Part shown: piece by piece, positions 11,242 to 21,481 of the stretch
Layout of the letters: every line of letters begins with the position of its first letter
How positions within the stretch are numbered: position 1 is the stretch's first letter
NCBI GenBank assembly: GCA_013368325.1
Contig: JAACJK010000163.1
Coordinates: 1,488,001-1,552,000, forward strand
Source: Ephemerocybe angulata
Lineage: Eukaryota; Basidiomycota; Agaricomycetes; Agaricales; Psathyrellaceae
DNA length: 64,000 bases
Reading direction: 5' to 3'
Program-made: the position numbers and the translations under genes
The notes under the pieces: generated by a model
What the model was told of the DNA's origin: nothing
Database searches by the model: none
What the model saw: only the letters and a program-made list of their open reading frames with translations

Positions 11242-11990
11242 TTACGATGTACGTGGCCATGTTTCTTCCTGTCCGCCCTATCTGACGCATCTGAAATAGT
11301 TCTTATTCATGTTCTTGTATTACACGTAGTATGAAAGCCCCCGAATGCAATTTTTGTTCGCCCCTCGCCCCATCCCGTTTTGTTCGCCCCTCGCCCCAAG
11401 CCGGGATATGTTCGGCCGTGTCCTCGGGTGGTATTACACACCAGCCGAGGGTTGTAAACGTGAATATATTCCGCCAAGCTCCCCCCGTATGCCTCATCTC
11501 CGGGAGGGTGACTGGTGATCCGTCGACGGGACCCGGTCGGCTATCACCGATCTCTGTGGCGTGGCGAAGCATAGCTCGCCATTCCTTACCTTCTTACTTA
11601 TTGCCAGTGTCTCCATAGTCCTCGCCCCGCGCTGCTAGCGTAAGTATCTCTAACCTATAACCTCCTTAACCACGCTAACTTGCTTCAACACACACCAGGC
11701 GGGGCAAAGGGCAAAGGGCGGACGGGGAAAGGATGAGGCGACTCGGCTGTTGTGCATTGGTACGCCTCCAAGTCTGATCCGCCTCCCCCCACCCCAAATC
11801 GCTAATATTTCTCTGAGATATAGGGAGCGTATGTTGGGTTTACAACCCCCCACTCGATTTAGACGACGGGGGTTGCCGTGCGACGGCCTTTCGGACATAA
11901 AAGGCTCAAATTTTCTTCTTCCCTTCGTCGAACGGTCATCGATCTTCGCGCCCTCAAAGACAGTATTCATTGAACTAGTTTTTGCTTCTT
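11242..11990. other. intergenic stretch within the transposon
   Basis: About 750 bp separates the 204-aa gene from the start of the 1,427-aa gene. A short direct repeat TTTTGTTCGCCCCTCGCCCC occurs twice near 11,350-11,398. I see no convincing gene. The downstream part must hold the promoter of the next gene. Confidence 0.5.
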
Positions 11991-14900
11991 ATGGTAAGCG
12001 GAACGACCTCCCTCTCTCTGACGTCCCCGCTGATAGCTATTCTCTTCCAGGCTCCTCAGAAACCTCGTGGACGTGGTCGTGGACGTGGTCGTGGTCGTGG
12101 CCGTAGCCGTGGTCGCGGTCGTGCTTCAGCAGCTGCCCCCGATGATCCTCAGCCCAGGTATGTCTCGCCTTCCTCCCCCTCCTCCCCTCACCTTGCTTTC
12201 TGTTCCGGCGCTGCAAGGCTTGACTCTTTGGTCGCCTGGCTATCCAGCTTGACTCTTTGGTCGCTGGTCGCTGCCATACCCTCAGCTTGACTCTTTGGTC
12301 GCTGTGGTTGATCGTCGCCTTATAACCTCATTCCTTTGGAAGATGGCACTTACCTACCGCCACGTAGTACGTCCATGGGTGTTGCCGGTTCAGAAGACGA
12401 AGGCCCTCCACCGTATCGCTCCCAAGACGGCAGTTCAGGCGACGAGGATAGGGAGGCTCACGAGGAGGAGGGCGAGGAAGACGAGGAGGACGAGGAGGAC
12501 GAGGAGGACGAGGGGGACGAGGAGGACGAGGAGGACGAGGAGGACGAGGGAGTTGACGATGTGTCCATGGAGGGCCCAGTCAACTCTTCCCCCGCTGGGG
12601 GGAGTGATAGGTACGTAGCCCTCTCGTTCATGCCCTGTCTCTTGTGTTCTAACGTCCGCGAGTAGTCTTTTTACTCCTGGGAGGGACGGGCGCTCCAGAT
12701 CTATCGCAAGCAGCGATAGATCTTCTCAACAACCTGGACCCTCTCCCCGACCGAACCCGCTCCTTGCTTTTGGATGGGGCTTGCAGTCTCCCCCGCGCCC
12801 CCCTGGCTCGTCACCCTCGAAAGCGACGCCTGTCGCCACGACTTCAACATCGACGGCCCTTGCTACCGCATCTCTCATAAATCGTGCGAGCGCGGCGGCT
12901 GCCAATCTTCGGCGGGTCTCACAGGGATATCAAAACGGGGAAAGGTACATTCGATTTCGTGTCTAGTACAGCTGGTGAAGTTCTAATTGTGCTATCTAGT
13001 TCTACTTCCACCAGCAAAAAAGGGGTTCGTCCTAACCAGTCCTCTGAGGGGCAACCCGACGCTGGGTAAGTTGTTAGTGATCTTGACGAATCAGGTACAT
13101 TGCTCACGCCGTCTTCGTACAGGTCCTCGAGCTCGACGCCTACTGCGACGCCTGCGCCGTCCAAGCCGAGGCCCAAACCCATCCCCCGTCCTTCGGATGC
13201 ACCTCCGGCTCCACCATGCCCCTCGACCCATGTCCTCGATACCTTTGGACCTTGCACGCTCCCCACAGACCCCGAGGGATACTACTGGGTCCAGTACGGT
13301 AGATGGGCGCCAGGGTTGAACCTTGTCAACGGCACTGCCTGGATTCGGCTCGTTCCTAGGCCCCGCCTCTACCTTATCAACGCCCACGAACACCTCCTCG
13401 CCGTGTCGACTTTCTTCAACCCCCAGGCTCGACGCTGGCAGTTTCTCCCCGAAGGCTTCGTCCCCGAATGGAGGAGCAATACGAACCTACCTGGGCGTGA
13501 GGTTGACGTGATGGAGCAGTGGGATGAGGCGGTGGAGGTTCACAGGGTTTTACGTGAACGACGAGAGCGAATGGCGGCTGTTGGATCGACTCGTAGTGCA
13601 CGCCCGCCTCCGGCCAGCCCTCCCCCTTCCGCCTCCACGGCCAGGAGCGCCCCTCGATCAGCCGGCATCGCGCCTCGACCCGCTCGCACAACTCGCCTGC
13701 CCGCACACCTTGCCGACTTCCACGCTCATTCAACCGCAGGAATCTCCGGGGCTGTAAAGGGGAGAGGAAGGGCCGGGGGAGAAGAGGAGGTCTCGGAGAG
13801 CGACGCCACCGACACTCGCGACGAAGACTTCGACATGAGGAAGGATGGGGACGAGTCGTCAGATGAAGACAGTCTGTCGGCCGAGGAAGAAGACGATCTT
13901 CCAAGCCGTAAGCGCCCTGCTTCAGTCAGCGCGAGCCCTCCCCCCGACGAAGCTGGACGCCCTCAGCGCAAGCGTCGTCGTTCTCAACGCCCCAGCCCCC
14001 CGCCTCAAGTGGAAGGACGTGGGCACCGCAAACGCCGTGTCATTTCGGATAACGACGACGATGACGAGGGCCAGGGCAATGACGCCGCCCGTCAGGCTAA
14101 GCGCCGCGCGGTACAAGACAGGGAGGAGGATGCGCCAGGCGACGAAGACGACGAAGAGGGCGAAGACGGGATGATTGGCGATGCGCAGACTGACCGCGCT
14201 AAAGGGAAGGGTCGTGCTCCACCCGGGCCCAGCCCCTCCCCTCCCTCATCCGACGATGAACCCCAGGACGACGAGGAAGATAGCCGCCCTCGGCCCAACA
14301 AGGGTAAGGGCCGCGCACCTCGGAGCCCAACTCCCGACCCTGCCGACCCATTGCCCGGCCACCTCTCTAAGGAAGACTGGGAGGAAATCGGTGACCTTGG
14401 TTCCACCGTCGAGGCTCTTGCCCGGAAGCTCAAGTTAACCCCAAGGCAGCTTTTGGAGAAGGGGGGTTTTCGTGTTGGCCTCGCGAGGGACCCGATCGCG
14501 TTCAATATCTTTCAGAAGTGGCTGAAGATACAGGACGATACACCAGCGTGTACGTTTCCTTTTTCTCGGCTTCGCTGTCGCTTTATACTGATCATTGTAT
14601 TGCAGTTCCGCGGGGCGGGGAGTTCGCCGTCTGGGCAGGCGAAAGGTATAGGGAGATGACTAGGGAGGAGGTCGAGCAGCGGGTCGAGGAGTGGCAAATT
14701 GAACTCCTGAACGCTGGCGTCGATGTCAACGAGGAGCTCGACCCTAGCACTGCGGCGGTTCGCCAGATGATTCAATTCGGGGGTCAGGTAGAAGATCTGG
14801 TGAGTCTTTCGCTCTCGTGCCTCGTCCAGGGCATAGTATCTAACTATTTTACAGTGCCACGGACTCAGGCTGACGACCGATATCGACCTTACGTGCATTC

Positions 14901-16975
14901 TCACCTCTCGCGATCCGGTCGCGCGTCAGTTGTCTGCGGTCTTCGCCTCCTCGGACACGGTTCGCACCATCGCTCAGCGCCAGAAGCTTCCTGTCAGGGC
15001 CCTCCTGGAGCGTTTCATCACTTCCTTGCAGTGCGTAGTTGTCTATATTACTGGCCGTCTTGATACTTATGTTGATTCCAGGGCGATTGACATGGGGCTC
15101 GTCGATGCGGACACAGTTAATCTAGAGAACGTATTCGGGGGAGAAGGGACGGCTCGTCAGAACGGAGCTGTCCCTGAAGACGAAGGCGGCGATGACGATG
15201 TCGGGCCTCAATCTCCTCCTCCTGCGTATACCTCCCAAGTCTCCCGCCCTAGGAAGAAGGCGGCCGGTAGTGGCGCGGGCACTCAGCAGGGCCGCGACTA
15301 TATCGCTCTCGGCAAGACTTTCCCCAACGGCGCCGATTGGGTCAGGAAGCACACGGAGACGACGAAGGACTTCTACCGTCGGGTGGTCAGGATGTTCTTT
15401 CAGGTGTTATTTTGTACGTCCTTTTCACTGATTGTTTGTGCGGCGACTTACACTGTTCCTCAGGTCAACTGGTGAACGTACCGAACTTCTCGAACTTCTG
15501 GAAGAAGATCCTGTGGCTCCTGGAGAAGTATCGGGTGTGCCTTCGCGACTGGCCGGCCCATATCCCAGCTCCTGGGACCCCAGGCTTCGAAATCAACAGG
15601 CTCGAACTTGTGTTTGTTACGGAACTCTACGGGGCATGGACGGGAAGTTCGGAGCGGGTCTCCCCTCCTGTCTTCGAATTATGGGATGAACGTAAGTTTT
15701 TATTCAGTCTATATAGCTGAACAGGATGCTGAGACACCTTCGGTAGAATACATGAATATGTCTCGGACCGATCCTGGCTTTCTCGACATCCCTCTGGTGC
15801 ACGGAGTGTCAGAAGTCGGGGAGGAGCGCGTACTTGTGAAGGTTCGCGACTGCCTTCCTGTACTTCAGGAACTCGCGGGACTTCGAGCGAGAGCCGACGA
15901 CCGCGGTAGTACGGACCCTCCTCTCGTTCGGGCAAAGAACCGGGCTGCTGGTGTGAAGGAGTTTTTGGATCGCGAGGGAAGGAAGGGCCGTGAGGGCGGT
16001 AAGGGCGGTGCTGATACTGCGGGTGGTGGGGAAGATGAAGATGGAGAAGGTAGCCCTCGCCCAGAGTTTATGCAGGGGTCGTCACGTACTCCTCTCATTG
16101 CCGCCTTGAAACGCCTTGCTGTTCCCCCTCCCGTTCATCGCCCTCCTGCCGTTGAACGTCAAGACGAGGAGGGCGCTCCGGTTCGTCGTCCTCCTCCCGC
16201 TCGGCGTCAAGACGAAGAGGGCGCTCCGGTTCGTCGTCCTCCTCCCGCTCGGCGTCAAGACGAAGAGGGCGCTCCCGTTCGTCGTCCTCCTCCCGCTCGG
16301 CGTCAAGACGAGGAGGGCGCTCCCGTTCGTCGTCCTCCTCCCGTTCAGCGTGAAGACGACGAGGAGCCTCTCCCACCTGGCGGGGGTCGTCCACCGAGCA
16401 AGCGCGCCCCGTTCGAGATGGGCCCAACCACTAGGAGGCCTGAGAGACAAGAGCGCCCGGTTATTCGTGCCCACAGGCTCCACGAGCCCAATCTTCCTGG
16501 GCGCGGACTTCGGCGCAGGGCTGGGAGAGTGGATGGAGAGGAGGAAGAAGTTGTGAGAGGCCGCCAAACGACGCGATCTCGGTCTCCCGCCCGCCGCTAT
16601 GAGTCTTGGGGCCGCGGCTCACGCCCTCGCCGGTCGAGGTCCCCTTCGGTTGTTCGTTCGCGCCGGGCGCGCTCACCTTCGGTCGTTCGTTCTCGTCGCG
16701 CCCGCTCCCCTTCGGTCGTTCGTTCTCGTCGCGCCCGCTCCCCTTCTGTTGGTCGGTCTCGTCGCGCCCGCTCCCCTTCTGTCGTTCGGTCTCGTCGCGC
16801 ACCTTCGCGCGAGTATAGACGTTCGCGGTCGCGGTCGCGATCCCGGCGTCGATCTCGTTCTCGTTCTCACAGGGATTCGCGTTACTGTCGTTATGACGAT
16901 TCTTCGCTGGAGGACATGGGAGAGGATGACGAGTCTTGGTTCCTCGGAAAAAAGGATCGTCGCCCTGATTACTAG
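11991..16975 (+). CDS. transposon-borne 1,427-aa protein with acidic, proline/arginine and RS repeats
   Basis: Eleven exons: 11991-11993, 12051-12157, 12368-12610, 12666-12944, 13000-13065, 13123-14549, 14606-14799, 14855-15030, 15082-15413, 15464-15691, 15747-16975 (1,428 codons). The first exon is only the ATG. Exon 2 encodes an Arg-Gly repeat. Exon 3 encodes a run of EEDEEDE. Exon 6 has a globular block with DPEGYYWVQYGRWAPG and WQFLPEGFVPEW, then acidic and basic low-complexity segments. Exons 7-10 encode a conserved-looking helical region. Exon 11 carries four or five copies of a 15-residue unit (VRRPPPARRQDEEGA) and a 10-residue RS unit (ARSPSVVRSR), ending in an RS-rich tail like those of splicing factors. 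I do not recognise the family. The acceptor of exon 3 was chosen to keep the frame; 12,342 is an alternative splice site. Confidence 0.7.
12219..12301 (+). promoter_or_regulatory. 16-mer triplet 4 (intronic)
   Basis: Three identical copies of CTTGACTCTTTGGTCG occur at 12,219-12,234, 12,248-12,263 and 12,286-12,301. They lie in intron 2 of the 1,427-aa gene (donor GTATGT at 12,158). The first copy starts 61 nt from the donor, as in the other three introns (61-70 nt). Confidence 0.85.
16130..16365 (+). repeat. in-gene 60 bp tandem repeat encoding Arg/Pro/Glu-rich units
   Basis: Five consecutive units each contain CCGCTCGGCGTCAAGACGA and GGTTCGTCGTCCTCCTCCCG or close variants. They encode the VRRPPPARRQDEEGA repeats of the 1,427-aa protein. 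Differences between copies are few and mostly silent (GAG/GAA), which suggests recent amplification or homogenisation. Confidence 0.8.
16640..16812 (+). repeat. in-gene 30 bp tandem repeat encoding RS units
   Basis: Five to six copies of a unit with CGCCCGCTCCCCTTC and GTTCGTTCTCGTCG occur here. They encode the ARSPSVVRSR decapeptide repeats of the RS domain. The copies differ by one or two bases. Confidence 0.8.
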
Positions 16976-17242
16976 CGTAACCTTTCGTATCTTTCTCTTC
17001 AGTTTCTTCTCCCCTAAAAGCAGGGGCTATGGGCTCGCCAGTTAATTCTCTCTCTCTCTCGTGTTTCGGTTCTCAAAAGTATCTTAGTTTACTTTAATAG
17101 TTTTTTTTGTTCTCCTTTAAAAAGTACCTTAGGTTTGTTACACTGGCTGCTTGTATCTCTACGAATGCACTCTCACAATCATTTGTCCCTCAAAATTCTC
17201 TGTATGCCCGTTCTTTGGACTTGGCGATTTCGCTATGAGCCT

Positions 17243-17284
17243 GTGGCTGTACGCTCGCGCGGGAACCATCAATCTTGGTAAGCT
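17243..17284 (+). repeat. 42 bp module 3' of the 1,427-aa gene (inverted copy of 2,631-2,672)
   Basis: This segment is identical at all 42 positions to the reverse complement of 2,631-2,672. It lies 268 nt beyond the stop of the outermost plus-strand gene. It begins GTGGCTGTACGCTCGCG and ends in TTGGTAAGCT. Confidence 0.85.
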
Positions 17285-17472
17285 ATTCTATTTTCGCTGG
17301 ACTTCAGGAACATTTGTGGCGAGTTAAGCCTCAGTCATGAATATGTTGTACATTGTATGATATACAGGTACTGAAGCTTTGAAGGGGTGAGTGAGTTCAT
17401 ATTTTTTTTGTTCTGTGCTGAGTTGACGTGATGTAGGTATATGTACGAGTATGTTTTTGAATTGTATATGGC

Positions 17473-17545
17473 TTGGGTGACGCAGTGGTTAAGTGGCGCA
17501 AGTGTCCTATCGAAGGCCTGGGTTCAATTCTCTGTCGCGCCATAT
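17473..17545 (+). repeat. tRNA-like/SINE-like sequence 1
   Basis: A box-A-like GACGCAGTGGTTAAG and a box-B-like GGTTCAATTCT are separated by about 30 bp, as in RNA polymerase III internal promoters. The acceptor and T-stem do not pair properly, so it is unlikely to be a working tRNA. It could be a tRNA-derived fragment. Confidence 0.35.
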
Positions 17546-17631
17546 TTATATGCCCATTTAATTGTTTTTATGACTTTGTGCGTACAATTCATAGGTATGT
17601 CGGGGCTGAATTACGAAAGGTTTTAATGACT

Positions 17632-17705
17632 AAAATGGCGCAGTGGCTAAGTCCCTGGGACTTCATTCCTGAAGCTCCGGGTTCAATTCTCCTGAGGTGC
17701 GCTTT
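17632..17705 (+). repeat. tRNA-like/SINE-like sequence 2
   Basis: A second copy of the same box arrangement lies about 160 bp downstream: GGCGCAGTGGCTAAG and GGTTCAATTCT. Stems are again imperfect. Two such copies in tandem orientation inside the element are more likely SINE-like debris than real tRNA genes. Confidence 0.35.
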
Positions 17706-17799
17706 ATTATAGTCCTTGCCGGTAGTGTTAATCATTCCCTTTTTTTTGGAACCTGTTAAGTTTTAGAACGCACTAACTTCGTCATGTCCAGAGAGCCCA

Positions 17800-18400
17800 G
17801 GTATCCTTGGTTAAGGTGGTAAAGCTTGGGAAAGGCAGTTCCTTTTGGGAAATGCATTAGGAAATAGCTTGGCTTCCTGGAAAGATTGGGAAAGGGTGGG
17901 GGTATATTGGGAAGTTGCTTTGAATCATCTTGGAAAGACTAGGAAAGGCTACGGGTAAGGGCTGGGGTCTTAGGAAATTCTGGAAAGACTGGGAAAGGCT
18001 ACAGGTAAGTGCTGGGGTCTTAGGAAAGAGGGGAAAGACTAATAGGAAAGGGAAAGACTAATAGGAAAGGCTATATCATCTAGGTGAATCAGGAAAGGCT
18101 AAGGTTATGGGTAAGGGCTGGGGTCTTAGGAAATTCTGGAAAGACTGGGAAAGACTACGGTGAGGTGCTGGAGCTTTAGGAAAGAGAGGAAAGACTAATG
18201 GGAAAGGCTATATTATCTATAAGAATTAGGAAAGGCTGACGGTAAAGGCTAGAGCATCAATAAGAGTCAGGAAAGGTTAACAGGAAAGGTCAGGTAAGCT
18301 AATGGGAAAAGTCTGGTAAGGCTAATGGGAAAGGCTAGAGCCTTAGAAAGGGTTAGGAAAGGTTAACGGGAAAGGCTATAGCCCTAGGAAGCCAATGGGA
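17800..18400. repeat. right subterminal repeat field (GGGAAAGGCTA-type)
   Basis: Dozens of imperfect copies of GGAAAGGCTA, GGAAAGACT and GGTAAGGGCTGGGGTCTTAGG occur here, including a partly higher-order unit of about 75 bp (17,940-18,180). They are complementary in type to the pyrimidine-rich field at 1,015-1,410, so the two fields are inverted with respect to each other. Confidence 0.75.
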
Positions 18401-18631
18401 CCATCGAACGTTGGTTGCCTTCTTCTCACTATACTTGGCACCCGTTTGCTTGCACTTTAGTTACAGCGGCACATCTCTCGAGTCGCGACTGGTCGGTATT
18501 GATGTCCCTTCTACCTTTTTGTGTCTTTGGCCCCCTATTGTCATATAATCATCTAAATCAAATGATAGCATCATCCAGGATTAGCTACAGACTGTGCTGG
18601 TGCCGTTATCCCTATATTGTCATCAACATCT

Positions 18632-19034
18632 ACCCATTTCACCTATTTGATTGCTCCCTTGCATGGCCTAGATTTACTCTGTAACTCTGGCAGGATAGAT
18701 AGAGGGCGAAGCGGCTGAGCAAGAAAAAAAAAAAAAAAAAAAAAAAAAAAAGGAGGGAGGACCCCGGACACCCCGTGACTGTGACAATGATGGGGGAAAT
18801 GATGTGGGTAATGGGAAAGGGGTAGAGGAAATGGTGCAGACATACAGTCCCTGGAAAAGGGAAAAGGCAGAAGTAGGAACAGGATGGGAAATAGGAAAAG
18901 GAAAGGAGGAAGTGGAAAAAGGGAAGGGCGGAAATAAAAAGTGGTAAAGGGCTGGGAAAAGCCAACCTATTAGGTACTTGGGAAAGAGAAATTCCTTAAC
19001 CTAATGGGTAGCTTTTCCTATGTGACTAAGGTGC
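18632..19034 (-). repeat. right terminal inverted repeat (about 403 bp)
   Basis: This is the reverse complement of 317-715. The only visible difference is a longer homopolymer (A-run of about 29 near 18,723-18,751). It includes the outermost GC. Confidence 0.93.
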
Positions 19035-19905
19035 CGTATCCGCCCTTCGGATCGACCTTCCCAAGCAGCGGTTCGCATTTGAAGACGACGGTCCGCAGAA
19101 TCGTCTTTCAATCCCCATCCCGGCCACTGCTATGGCGAGGCTCAATACACTCCACCTTAGATGGGACTGGGGAGCGCGGTTGCTTCTCGAGGTACTATCT
19201 GAATGTGCAATGTTAGAGGGGCTAGTGGTGGACCTCGCAGGAGCATATTCAATAATTGCGCCAGCTGAATCGGTAACAGACCTCGATGATAGGCACCTGA
19301 CATTAACAAGACTGCGCGATCTCAAGATAGCAGGGGGAGGATTTGACATACTCAAATACCTCCGTAGTCCCGCTCTAATCAAATTGGACATCGAATTAAA
19401 CCTAGACGGCAATCAATGTACCTCCCTCCCAGACACCCTCTGCAGATTTATGGCCGCTTCGAATGTGGAAAACAAACTGCATAGCCTTAGAGTGAGCGGA
19501 ATGATAGGTTCGATGGACGTGATTGAGTTCCCTCTACCTAATCTCAAAGAGCTAAAAATACTAGAGATGGACCAATCGTATACATGCGGCTACAACTTCA
19601 CATCGGACTCGGAGGAGGGCTATCAAAGACAAAGTAAAATACGCGACCAATTCCCGGCTCTGACGAACCTCAACCTGTTTAACCTGCGCCGTAGCTACCG
19701 TACGCTTGAGTACGAGACACCAAGCCTTAGGAGTAAGCACACAAGGCCAAGGTGCTTAGTGACGGTATCGTACCGCAACGAGGAAGCACGCACTGAATCC
19801 CACCTGCAACTCCTACTTAACCTGTGGAACGACCATTTCATATGTCTATCGATAATACCGCCCCCCACAGTAGATGAAGAGCGCTCTGCAGATCGAGACA
19901 TATAA
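19035..19905 (+). pseudogene. 3' part of an interrupted leucine-rich-repeat-like host gene
   Basis: The frame is open from the transposon edge through the first ATG (19,132) to the stop at 19,903-19,905. Leucine-rich segments recur at LRR-like spacing: LNTLHLRWDW, LTRLRDLKIAGGGF, LPNLKELKILEM and FPALTNLNLFNL. This resembles the C-terminal LRR part of basidiomycete F-box proteins, although no F-box is present. The 33 codons before the ATG are open and in the frame of the left-flank ORF at 98-316. The simplest reading is one gene split by the element. A short product from 19,132 (257 aa) could still be made. Confidence 0.55.
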
Positions 19906-20658
19906 TGTACAATATAATATAAATAGCCTATACAGATCACCTATCAACGTCAAGATACCCGAACTACGGAATAATAATAATATTAGCGACATGATTAGGT
20001 GGTAGTTAAATCAGATTAGACGCCCCCAAAATAGTGAATAAAAATAAGGGCAGCTATTCTGACACAGAAACACGGTCGGCTCTAAAAGGAAATCGATTGC
20101 CTGAAACGGAAGACCGAAATTACCCCAAACTTTTTCCCCGAACGCACACTAAACCTTTCCACTTACAGTGTCCAGGAATACCAGTACATATACTTCTAAC
20201 TATCCTATACCCACCTTATCTGCATTCATTTTGTCCAATACCATGTCTTGAGGCCATCGTCGCGGATATTTCGAGGATTCGCCACATTTTCGGTGGCTGA
20301 CCGCTTAGTCATCGGCCGCGGGCCTCACAGGCGTTGCGCCTCCCCACATCTTTGACCTTGGAACAGGCGGCAATCTGCGGCAATCTTCTCCACGCGTGTA
20401 TCGCACCATCGTACACAGGTAGCTTTAGTGAGTGCCGGATTGCTCCCTTTCGGCGCATAAGAACTTTGCCAGCTCGAGCACGCTGTAGGTCAGAGAGATC
20501 ACCTTTTTGGCTACGCTCATCCTCGTCGCCTCCATATACGATTTAATATTTCATATTCCCGCCAACTAGAATACATATTTAAGTACATTATGATATACGA
20601 ATATCTCTGCGCTTGTCCTCAGAGTAAAACTGAAGAAAACAGGCTGAGCTTGTGCAAT
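19906..20658. other. intergenic, nothing identified
   Basis: AT-rich near 19,910-20,000. Short open frames (20,034-20,300, 20,334-20,546) have no recognisable content and no clear start context. Confidence 0.5.
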
Positions 20659-21481
20659 CTAACAAAGAGAGCGTCGGAGGTGGATCCAAGATGTTGCAGG
20701 GGATTGGGAGCGCCTGTAATGGTGTTCCTCCTCTATGCTTGAATTGTAAGCCCACTTCTCTTCTTCTGTTAGGAACTTTGGAACTCGTCCATCGGGAATA
20801 CTACGATTTAGGATATCCACCAGATTGACGTGCGTGCGGGATATCACCTAATACGACAATCAGGACATGAATATACCTCGGTAGATCAAGGATTAACGAC
20901 CCTCACCTCTTGGATATCGTCTAAATCCATTTCCACCGAGTTGATACCCAATCTTCGACACAGCCGCTCCCAAGAGCGTCTATCACTGGCATCTTCACCA
21001 AAGACGAAAGCGAACTGGTCTCTGAGAGCTGCACGGAACTCGTCTTCAAGTCCAATCCAAAGTGACCAGCAGTACGGGTAGTACTGAAGAACCTCCCAGA
21101 GCCCATCCCACAGCCTATCAAATGCGATTGTCGCGTCCGTCCCATTGTATGGATATGCGAATTGCGCGAAAAAGTCGTATAAAGGTCCCCCACTCCCACC
21201 TCATCTAGCGAAGCGGACCTTGACCGCGAGAGCCGACGGGGCTTGAGCTCCCGAACGCTCGACTGGCTCGCATGGGCAGCAGCTACAAAAGCTGAGTACA
21301 GATCGTCCCAAGCAGAATCACCAGGTTCCAGGTGCAGGAACCTGTATAATCTTCGAAACGCTGGAATTGAAGGTTCTTCGAGTTCGTATTTAAAACCTGG
21401 AAAGCTGCTGAAGAATGCTTCCAGGCTTGCGTGCGACCATGCACTCGACTTGGCTCGACTGGAGATTTCCCTTGTTGGCAT
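20659..21481 (-). CDS. HVNLVD-family protein, possibly broken
   Basis: The last exon 20847-20659 encodes RTHVNLVDILNRSIPDGR and a short tail. It is preceded by a 59 bp intron (20906-20848) and an exon ending at 20907. That exon, read in the frame with GGPLYDFFAQF, contains LEDEFRAALRDQFAFVFGED and SWERLCRRLGI. The same order of motifs occurs in the gene at 36,862-38,200. Upstream, the frame starting at 21,481 (LHLEPGDSAWDDLYSAF) does not join directly: a TGA lies at 21,203-21,201. Either a further intron or a frameshift lies around 21,200. An additional 5' exon could reach 21,741. Function unknown. Confidence 0.5.

Larger units (their letters stand above)
319..19032. mobile_element. 18.7 kb KDZ-type DNA transposon with four intact genes
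   Basis: Both ends carry the same inverted sequence beginning ACCTTAGTCACATAGG. The left copy extends to 715 and the right copy starts at 18,632. Inside lies a complete KDZ (Kyakuja-Dileera-Zisupton) transposase gene on the minus strand and three further intact genes: one minus, two plus, diverging from about 9.4 kb. A GC dinucleotide directly flanks both ends (317-318 and 19,033-19,034) and may be a 2 bp target duplication. Because GC is its own reverse complement it could also be part of the repeat. Near-identical terminal repeats and four intact frames suggest recent activity. KDZ elements are known to be expanded in basidiomycetes; the cargo here beyond the transposase is not something I can name. 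Confidence 0.9.

Noticed and set aside
17473..17705. Functional tRNA genes
   Set aside because: Boxes A and B are present, but the acceptor and T-stems do not pair well and no proper anticodon loop can be drawn.
319..19032. TET/JBP dioxygenase as KDZ cargo
   Set aside because: TET/JBP genes are known to associate with KDZ elements in fungi, so I looked for the HxD...H metal motif and could not find a convincing one in the cargo proteins.
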